A stretch of DNA of 64,000 nt. Source: Tritrichomonas foetus (Eukaryota; Parabasalia; Tritrichomonadida; Tritrichomonadidae). Below are positions 56,791-64,000 of the stretch, in pieces; the first letter of the stretch is position 1, and each line of letters starts with the position of its first letter. The stretch covers positions 2,733 to 66,732 of the forward strand of contig MLAK01000736.1 in NCBI GenBank assembly GCA_001839685.1. The letters run 5' to 3'. The notes below the pieces were generated by a model. The model did no database searches and was not told where the DNA came from. It saw only the letters and a list, made by a program, of their open reading frames with translations. A program made the position numbers and the translations under genes.

Positions 56791-58194
56791 GGTGAATAAA
56801 GGTTAATTATTCGAATCATTATTTGGTCTTAATTATATATTCACCAACGATTTATTTGTCCAAATGAAACTCAATGAGTTGATTTTGAAGTTCCATTTAC
56901 TTTGTTTCATGAAGTAAAAATATGAAAATAATAAAAAAAGGAAAAAAAAAAATCTCAAATTTTTATCATTTTTTCATATAAACTCTCATAAGATAGACTG
57001 ATTCAATCACTAGGTATGTTATTTCCTATATTTTAGATTTAAAAATGAATTAATATTGGTTTCGGAAATCTGACAGGTACAAATTTGGTGATGACTTCAA
57101 GACCAAATATTGTCAGAATTTTGAAAGGTTTTGACATTATGAAAATCACTTCACAGTTGCTTTCCAATCATATCAGCAACTCATCAACGTTCCTTATTAA
57201 TGCATAAACCTCACAGATTAGGCAAGCATGGTGATCAATTTGCTCAGGATTAAGGAAATCATAACAATTGAAATATTGGCTTAAAAAAAATCCAAACAAT
57301 TATGGAGCAGGGAAAATATGTATATGTCGATTAGCTTCTTCCTTCAATCGATTTTTCTGATCTCTTGGTCAAATGTGTTCAGAATACGTAATTGATTCCA
57401 AACACCGATCTTCACAATTTTTACAAAAAATTCATTAAATATTAATGTTATTACATTTAAATCTATTTCAGCTGTACTGAGATGATTTCGGTTGGTCCTA
57501 ATCGAGAACCAACTCGTTGTACAAATTCATCTATGATGAACAAGATGAGATGGACAAAATAATTCGAATAATGATTGAAACTGCATAAAGTTACAATGTG
57601 GATACCTTTGTTTTATGACCCTTTGGATGTTGAAGGTGTGGTAATGATTATTCATTTGTTAGGTGCTTATTTAAGAAAGTTTTTATAAGAGAAGAACTGG
57701 TGTTTGCCTTTAAAGAAATAATGCTCGCCATGGGAGAAGGTGGAAAGGCCATGAACAATTTTTCGGTATCTTACATATGCCAGATGATTCTTCACAATAT
57801 TTTCACGATCACCTAAAATATCATCCAAAAGTTCCCAATCACTCGAATACAGTATATGTCGACGAATAAATCGCAATCTCAGATGAGCCCAAAAATAGAA
57901 AAATCAGATCCAAAAAATTCGCCCAGAGTAGAAATGATTTCTCAAAATTGTATAATTCGATGAATATTTTTACACCTCCTACACAATTATCATGATGAAA
58001 GACCACCTTATAGAAATACCATGTACCAACTCCAACAAAACAATGACGACATAAATATATTTATAAACGGATATTGTTTTTGATATTACAATAAAATGCT
58101 ACTTATTTTATTATGATATTCTTTTCAACTTATTATAAATAAAAAGAAATAAAAAACATTGATAATAATATATGATTTAGATTTACATAAAAAT
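56791..58194. other. 1.4-kb intergenic region
   Basis: The left end is the promoter of the FANCM-like gene: a minus-strand CCTTT at 56801-56797 lies 7-11 bases upstream of its ATG. A minus-strand frame at 57667 to about 57910 has protein-like composition (RFIRRHILYSSDWELLDD and YVRYRKIVHGLS) but no ATG and no recognised family; it may be a relic. A GTATGT at 57014 has no trichomonad 3' splice site downstream. The rest is AT-rich. Confidence 0.45.
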
Positions 58195-61100
58195 TTACCA
58201 AAATGGACACCATCCTACATAATGGCGAACGTATTCTTTTGGATCAGCCGCAATTTTAATTAATGTATCAACTTGATCTTCGACATCAAGCTCAACGTTT
58301 GGATTATCAAATGGAGCTGGATCAGAACCAGACAATTTACAGGCAACTCTTTCCAAAATTCCTTTTTGACCTTTTTCATTCGATCGAATTTCTCTTCCAT
58401 AGAAAATTGGTTCATGTACAAACACTTCGAGTTGAGCAATAACTGAACTTTGATTTTCTCTAAGCACCCAAAGAAGTTCTTCACAGCACTTCCTAAAGAG
58501 TCCATCAACACAGCCACCATCAAGAGCGTTGACTATCATTCGTGTCATTCTAAAAGGCACACGTTCAGCAAACACTGTTCTATTGTTTGCTACTTCAAAA
58601 GAATCACCAAAGTCAATATGAATTACACGGCCAGTATGTCTTTGCACCATAATATTACTTGGATGCCTGTCACCAAGTCCAATTGCGTATCCTGCCATTG
58701 ACATCAATGCTGTAGAAATCGTGAAATTACGATTTCGTTGAAGCCATGAGGGTGGATCAGGCGAACGAAGCCAAAGCATTTCACGAAGTTCATTTGCATG
58801 AGTTTGTGAAGCAACCATATTGAATATTTCATATCGTTGAAGGCTTGAAAGACTGTTAAATATTGGTCCAACAAATTGTTGAGAAATTTCAAGTTCTACA
58901 CTTTGGCGTACTTCACGATGCGTTCGATAATCAACAACAAGTTGTTGAAAAGTATCAGCGCCAGTAACCCATGTAATTAAACCTGCATTTGGAGCAAATG
59001 GAACAATTGCATATTTAAGAATAGAAACATCAAGATCAAGTGTGTTTCTATTAGTCATTAATAAAGAGTTTATTAAATTAAAGAATTGCATAATTCTTTG
59101 ATCAAGTCTTAAATCTTCATTTCCTTTCAAAAGGAACTTCCATCTAACACCATCATTATCAACCATATAAACACATCGTGGATGTTGTTGTGTTGACAAA
59201 ACTTGTAAAGTTGGTTCAATCATGAAAAGTTGTGGTGAAGGTGCATCAACGTTATATGTTCCAGGAATCGCTAAATCAAATCCACGTTTATTAGCAAGTT
59301 CTTCACTAACTTTTGATAGTTGAATTGTTTCAGTTTTCTTCATTCTATCATCGAGTTCAGCAAAAATTGATCTAAAACTATCCCACATAGCTCTAATTGC
59401 TGTAACATCGCCAAGTTTATACTTTTCAAAGAGCATCCGTGAGCGTTGGAACATTTGACCAAAACTACTGATGAATTGTCTATCAAGTTCGCAACAGGGA
59501 GCTTGCCAATGATCATATTGGTCTTGAACAAGTTTTATCACTGATTCTCGATCGTTTGCTTGCTGTGCACGAGATGCTGTATCTAATGCAGTCAGCCATT
59601 GTTCAATCCAAGAAACAGCTGAACGATGAAGACCATCAATGAACAATTTAGAATCAGCAAATGTCTTTGGAACTTTATTACCGAGCTCTTCGACAATCTT
59701 ACGAGCAATTGATGCTTTCTTTTCATTATTTATTAATGATAAAACATTAAGTGGTGCAAAAACTGCTTGGAAATGATTTGAGCCAAAACTATTTATGATT
59801 GCTTGAACAACTTCTCGTACATTTTGGCTGTCATGTGAAATGTGAACAACAATTTGTGGAATAATCTGATGAATAATTGCAGGTGGAAGAGAAACAATAT
59901 CATTTCTAATTGCTAATGGTAATTCAATTTCTTCACCATATCTGAAGAATATTGAAAACATTTGGCATAAATATTCAAGGGATTCTGAAGGGCGTAGCTG
60001 TGTTGCTTTGAGAAATCCGGAAACTGCATTTACAGCAAACTTCGATCTTAATTCAGAAAAGTGTGATAATGCACGTGAACTTGCATAGGCCCAGCCGGCC
60101 CAAGTTCGATAATCATCGGAAACCAAGCCATTTGAATATTCAAATAGCTGTGAAATATCAATGAGGGTTGAAGCAGGCGAAGTTTTTGATGTGTAGAGTC
60201 TATATTGCCAATTAGCTTGTATTCTAACCATTCTTGCAAAGAATTTATGATTCAAATTCTTTGTAACTGATTTAATATGTTCCCAAATTTCGTGAGGCGG
60301 AGCAGTTGCAATTGATCTTTGGCCAGAGGCATATCGAATGAATTTGATTTCTTCAGGGCTGATTTTCATGAATGATTCTTTGAATTCTTCAAATGTTTTA
60401 GCAAAAAGTATTCCATTTACGGCTCTTAAAATTGAAACAGCCTGTGATTTATTTCCGCGGCTCCAATGAATCTTTAATCGTGCAAGCATAACATTAGGTG
60501 ACCATCGATTCGAGAAAAATCTATCACAATAAACATCGATTAATTTCCATCGACGTTCTTTTCGCAGTACTGATAAAATTTTGAGATATGATTCATTATT
60601 ATCAGCTGGTGATAAAATTAAAGAACGTATTTCCAAAAGCTTCATCCATGCGTCACTTTCATGTGTAAAGTTTCTTAAACGATTTTGCCAGATTTCTGGT
60701 GTTTCTGTAATTGAATTCTTTGTCATTTGAAGAGCTTCACCAAGTTCAATTAAATGCTGTGCGAAAACCATTCGTTTTGAAGCTTCGTTTGCATCTGAAC
60801 CATTAAACACTGCCATATTATCGGTTAAATGTTCGAATCCTTTTTCAATGTAAGCTTCTGCTTCACTATATTTCTTAGAGGCTATTAAATAAAAAGTATT
60901 AAACAGAATGTAATTTCTATTTCGTCGCTCATTTACCGGTACAAGAGAAAGATAATATTCCATTTTCTCCAAATCATGTGCATGGTAGTACGCCCAAGCA
61001 AACCATGGGGCATTACTAATTTTTTCATTCTTTGGCATTGTTTCAAAAGTATCACTAAGTTTACAAATATTATCCCATTGTTCAAGATGGGCATAACATT

Positions 61101-64000
61101 GAAGTAGCTCATTTAAGTTTTGAGTTGGTTGAGCTTCGTAAATTTCTAAAGCTTTTTCCCATTCTCCAAGTTCTTGACTCCATTTGCCCATATCAATTAC
61201 ATCTAAGTTCTGTGACGCGCTTGATAAAAGGCCACGTGCTGAATCAATTCTTCCCATTCGTGAATTTAATCTGAGCAATTGTTGAATGGTATCATTATCG
61301 GCATGCCCGTTTCGAAGGTGCCGTTGTAAATAATATAATGAAAGGGCAGTGGAATGGCAATTTTGTGCAATTTCATTATCAGCAATCATTAATGGGAATC
61401 CAGCACGGTCAACAAGTTCTGCAAGTTGAATAACTTGTGGATCAATGTTCTCAAAATCAAGAATCATCTTTACTGTACTCGAAAAGTTTTGTTGATCAGT
61501 AGAACTCGCTGATTTCCAACATGATAAGAAAGCAATTGGGAAAAGTTCTTGCCGAAATGCTTGACTTTGGCCAATTACTTGTGAACAAGCTCGAATTGCA
61601 ATTGATGGTGAATTTACTACAACTAAAACGCATAATTCTTCAAGCCATTGCCTAGAACTATTATAAACAGGCTTAGAAAGTTTTGCAAAAACATTTTGTG
61701 TTGTAGAATTCATTGGCAAAAGCACATAATTTAAGTGATCAGAAGCTAAACCAGGAGAAATCCTTTTAATGAATGGCAAATCATCGATTAATAAAGATCC
61801 TTTTGCCGCAGCTTGTTTCAAATCATCCAAATGTGGAATCGAACAAAATTGAGCAATTAAGTCAATTGAAAGATGTCCAAAAACGCATAAATTATACAAT
61901 AATTGACAAATTTCGGTCATTTTCTTTTGTTCAAGCAAAGAAAAAGCAAGTCTTGCTAATCTTGCTGTGTAGATTGAAAGTCTACGGCGTTGAACAAGAG
62001 TTGATAAAGATTTCATTAAAAATCCAATTAATGAATCATCTGTCAATTGCTTCTTTTCAAGTAGAATCTCAATATTTTCAATGAATAGTTCGAAATTTTC
62101 ATTTTGATATAAAATTGCATAATCAATGAATCGAATAATCGATTTAAAGAATTCTGGTTTTCCTGCTATTGAACTATACATTAAATGTAATGCAAGTGGA
62201 TATAATGAAGAAGCGCACTCGCAAAATTCTGTCTTTAAATGATATGATAAAACAGTAGCTAGTCGAATACAGTTAATATTTGAAAAATGATCAATTAAAG
62301 TCGGTTGCATCTTTTTCACAAATGGTGACATATGAAGTTGTGTGGAAATAGAAATTAATTCAAGTTGATTAAATAATAAATCATTTTCAGTATTTTGTCC
62401 AATTGCATATAAGAATCCATCAATTATAACACCAAGATAAGGTAATGCATTATCTGTATCTTTTACAAGAATTCGAATAATCGCTTCAAATATTGAAGGT
62501 GATGGTTCTTTTAACATTTCTGTCAAATTTTTCATAACAAACATAGTGAAAAATGATGGATTTTTCATTTTGAAGACAAGTTCGACAGCTTGCTCATAAT
62601 GTTCTTGATCAAGACTTACACTTTTTGAGGTACCAATTGTTCCAGTAAGCTTTAAAAGTGCAATTGCCACATTTTTACTAATATTTTTCCTTGCAAGTAA
62701 CTCATGTAATCTTGGTAAAAGGTTCGGGAAAACAGTTGCAAGATTAAACCTTGATTCTGAAGATCGTACAATTTTTGTAAGCGTTTCAATTGCAGCAATG
62801 TAAACTTTATCAGAGTGTCTTTCAGAGAAACAAAGTGTGAAAACCGGAATAACTTGAATTAAATATGGCATTAAATGATTAGAAATTTTCCCTAAAGTTT
62901 GGAATAGATAATAATCTCTTTTTTCAATCCATTTTTCATTCTCTACTTTATAAACTTTGCTTCGATTGAATTCATTTTCTGGAACAGGTGAACCTTTAGT
63001 GAATCCTTCTGATGTAAAATCTCGATGAATGATTCTTCTAATATCAACTTGTGGGAACTCACCGAGTTCTATCACATCTCCTGGTTCAGCAATTGGTGAT
63101 CCATGATATAAAAATGATAAGCAAACCCATACTAGTGTAGGGATGGACGGTGGTGAAAAAGGAGTAAAGTATTCAGCAATATTTGGTAAAAGTGAACAAG
63201 CTTTTGCTGATCGACTTGGATTGTTATATGCAAGATTGGTTGCAAAAAAGTCACTTACATATAAAACAATAAAAGGTATGGTATAAATTGAATTAGCTGT
63301 CGCACTTTTCGCAATTAAAGAAATAGATTCTCTTCGAATTTTGAATGATGGATCAGCTAAAAGTTGAGTAACAGCGTCAGGGTTACGGGCAAGTAATTCT
63401 GGTTTAATTTGCTTTAATGCGCTCATTCTGACATTTTTATCAACATCCATCACTGCCATTCTATTCAATTCATCAAAAGCAGCCGAACTTGAAAAAAGCG
63501 GCAAAGTTTGAGTCATATATAATCTAACTTTAGCTGACTTTGAAAAAGTTAATGGACGCAAAATCTCCAATAATGGTTCATTTAATTCAAATAAAAGTTT
63601 ATCAAAAGTTTTCACCATAAAAATTGATACTATTTGATCATCTTCGGAGGATTTTGGATTAATTCCATGTCCAAATAAATCCATGAGTCGTTCTTTAACA
63701 TCTCGAAGATATGTCGACCTTAAACGGATTGCCTGTATGTAATTAATACATGGCGTAGCATTGTGAAACAGATTGATGGAAACATTAGAATGAGGAAAGA
63801 GTTTAAAAATAGTTAACAATATGAAAAATATATCATTAGAATAATTGTTGTATGTTTGATTAGTTCCAAGAAATTCAATCATATCAATTACAGAGGCGAC
63901 TGGAATATTGCAAATTTTCTTCTCATAAAATGTAATAATTAAATCGTTGAGTGTATAAAATAATGTTGGTAAACCAAAACCTCCCATTATTTGAGTAATT
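58195..64000 (-). CDS. TOR: TOR kinase (PIKK), 5' end beyond the window
   Basis: 1930 codons are visible from an in-frame ATG at 63987, but the frame stays open past it to the window edge, so the true start lies outside. TOR kinases integrate nutrient and growth signals. HEAT repeats fill the first third, then a FAT domain, FRB, kinase and FATC. The FRB has WIEQWLTALDTASR and AMWDSFRSIF (59.3-59.6 kb). The kinase domain starts at LAIPGTYN and contains RWKFLLKGNEDLRLDQR, GYAIGLGDRHPSNIM (catalytic loop) and HIDFGDSFE (metal-binding DFG). The end HYVGWCPFW is the canonical FATC tip of TOR. In the FRB the rapamycin-contact Ser2035, Trp2101 and Phe2108 (human numbering) appear conserved, while the Tyr2105 position is Arg. 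Confidence 0.95.
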   Translation of the reverse strand, partial: ITQIMGGFGLPTLFYTLNDLIITFYEKKICNIPVASVIDMIEFLGTNQTYNNYSNDIFFILLTIFKLFPHSNVSINLFHNATPCINYIQAIRLRSTYLRDVKERLMDLFGHGINPKSSEDDQIVSIFMVKTFDKLLFELNEPLLEILRPLTFSKSAKVRLYMTQTLPLFSSSAAFDELNRMAVMDVDKNVRMSALKQIKPELLARNPDAVTQLLADPSFKIRRESISLIAKSATANSIYTIPFIVLYVSDFFATNLAYNNPSRSAKACSLLPNIAEYFTPFSPPSIPTLVWVCLSFLYHGSPIAEPGDVIELGEFPQVDIRRIIHRDFTSEGFTKGSPVPENEFNRSKVYKVENEKWIEKRDYYLFQTLGKISNHLMPYLIQVIPVFTLCFSERHSDKVYIAAIETLTKIVRSSESRFNLATVFPNLLPRLHELLARKNISKNVAIALLKLTGTIGTSKSVSLDQEHYEQAVELVFKMKNPSFFTMFVMKNLTEMLKEPSPSIFEAIIRILVKDTDNALPYLGVIIDGFLYAIGQNTENDLLFNQLELISISTQLHMSPFVKKMQPTLIDHFSNINCIRLATVLSYHLKTEFCECASSLYPLALHLMYSSIAGKPEFFKSIIRFIDYAILYQNENFELFIENIEILLEKKQLTDDSLIGFLMKSLSTLVQRRRLSIYTARLARLAFSLLEQKKMTEICQLLYNLCVFGHLSIDLIAQFCSIPHLDDLKQAAAKGSLLIDDLPFIKRISPGLASDHLNYVLLPMNSTTQNVFAKLSKPVYNSSRQWLEELCVLVVVNSPSIAIRACSQVIGQSQAFRQELFPIAFLSCWKSASSTDQQNFSSTVKMILDFENIDPQVIQLAELVDRAGFPLMIADNEIAQNCHSTALSLYYLQRHLRNGHADNDTIQQLLRLNSRMGRIDSARGLLSSASQNLDVIDMGKWSQELGEWEKALEIYEAQPTQNLNELLQCYAHLEQWDNICKLSDTFETMPKNEKISNAPWFAWAYYHAHDLEKMEYYLSLVPVNERRNRNYILFNTFYLIASKKYSEAEAYIEKGFEHLTDNMAVFNGSDANEASKRMVFAQHLIELGEALQMTKNSITETPEIWQNRLRNFTHESDAWMKLLEIRSLILSPADNNESYLKILSVLRKERRWKLIDVYCDRFFSNRWSPNVMLARLKIHWSRGNKSQAVSILRAVNGILFAKTFEEFKESFMKISPEEIKFIRYASGQRSIATAPPHEIWEHIKSVTKNLNHKFFARMVRIQANWQYRLYTSKTSPASTLIDISQLFEYSNGLVSDDYRTWAGWAYASSRALSHFSELRSKFAVNAVSGFLKATQLRPSESLEYLCQMFSIFFRYGEEIELPLAIRNDIVSLPPAIIHQIIPQIVVHISHDSQNVREVVQAIINSFGSNHFQAVFAPLNVLSLINNEKKASIARKIVEELGNKVPKTFADSKLFIDGLHRSAVSWIEQWLTALDTASRAQQANDRESVIKLVQDQYDHWQAPCCELDRQFISSFGQMFQRSRMLFEKYKLGDVTAIRAMWDSFRSIFAELDDRMKKTETIQLSKVSEELANKRGFDLAIPGTYNVDAPSPQLFMIEPTLQVLSTQQHPRCVYMVDNDGVRWKFLLKGNEDLRLDQRIMQFFNLINSLLMTNRNTLDLDVSILKYAIVPFAPNAGLITWVTGADTFQQLVVDYRTHREVRQSVELEISQQFVGPIFNSLSSLQRYEIFNMVASQTHANELREMLWLRSPDPPSWLQRNRNFTISTALMSMAGYAIGLGDRHPSNIMVQRHTGRVIHIDFGDSFEVANNRTVFAERVPFRMTRMIVNALDGGCVDGLFRKCCEELLWVLRENQSSVIAQLEVFVHEPIFYGREIRSNEKGQKGILERVACKLSGSDPAPFDNPNVELDVEDQVDTLIKIAADPKEYVRHYVGWCPFW

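Noticed and set aside
57014..57019. GTATGT as a possible intron 5' site
   Set aside because: No ACTAACACACAG-like 3' signal follows and no exon is seen on either side.
1..64000. tRNA, rRNA, CRISPR, operons and transposase genes
   Set aside because: I looked for the tRNA T-loop GTTCRANYC in a folding context, repeat-spacer arrays and transposase motifs, and saw none that could be supported by eye.

Overview
This window is nuclear DNA of a parabasalid protist, most likely a trichomonad such as Tritrichomonas or Trichomonas. The evidence is as follows. The DNA is AT-rich. The 24 protein genes are all eukaryotic in type and read as single uninterrupted frames. Several genes carry the trichomonad initiator TCAYTW a few to about 40 bases before the ATG, for example the GTPase, DRC5-like, NAGLU, EF-hand and 1377-aa genes. 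There is also a decayed copy of the trichomonad-type F5/8C (discoidin) family, and a set of flagellar genes. The species cannot be fixed from the sequence alone.

Layout, left to right. 1-6 kb: a PP2A B56 subunit and an Asteroid/FAM120-type degenerate FEN-like protein, both on the minus strand. 6-12 kb: a DRC5/TCTE1-like LRR protein, a TBC1D15/Gyp7-type RabGAP, a 22-bp tandem repeat containing the only ambiguous base, a relic of an FCF2 gene, and a Rab-like GTPase. 12-18 kb: a MON1-like protein, an F5/8C pseudogene and a secreted alpha-N-acetylglucosaminidase (GH89). 18-26 kb: an R2R3 Myb, an FCF2 rRNA-processing protein, a TTLL polyglutamylase and the spliceosomal HAT protein SYF1. 26-36 kb: a CFAP97D-like protein, a CAMK-like kinase, an LRR-PP2C phosphatase followed by a genomic A26 tract, and a coiled-coil protein. 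36-45 kb: a HAD phosphatase, a large unrecognised membrane protein, and a UGGT-like protein whose glycosyltransferase domain has lost its DxD motif. 45-58 kb: a calcyphosin-like EF-hand protein, a 1377-aa alpha-solenoid, VPS33, a DHHC-family membrane protein with DHFC and no zinc ligands, and a FANCM/Mph1-type helicase. 58-64 kb: the C-terminal 1.9 kb of residues of a TOR kinase, cut by the window edge.

The genes are not an operon; strands are mixed and each gene seems to have its own promoter. Functional themes recur: endolysosomal traffic (MON1, VPS33, TBC, Rab, TOR signalling), flagellum and microtubules (DRC5, TTLL, CFAP97D-like, calcyphosin-like), and RNA and genome maintenance (SYF1, FCF2, FANCM, Myb). 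The most unusual proteins are the two probable pseudoenzymes or variant enzymes (UGGT-like and DHHC-like). I found no rRNA, tRNA, CRISPR or intact transposon. No single novel multi-gene system is evident.
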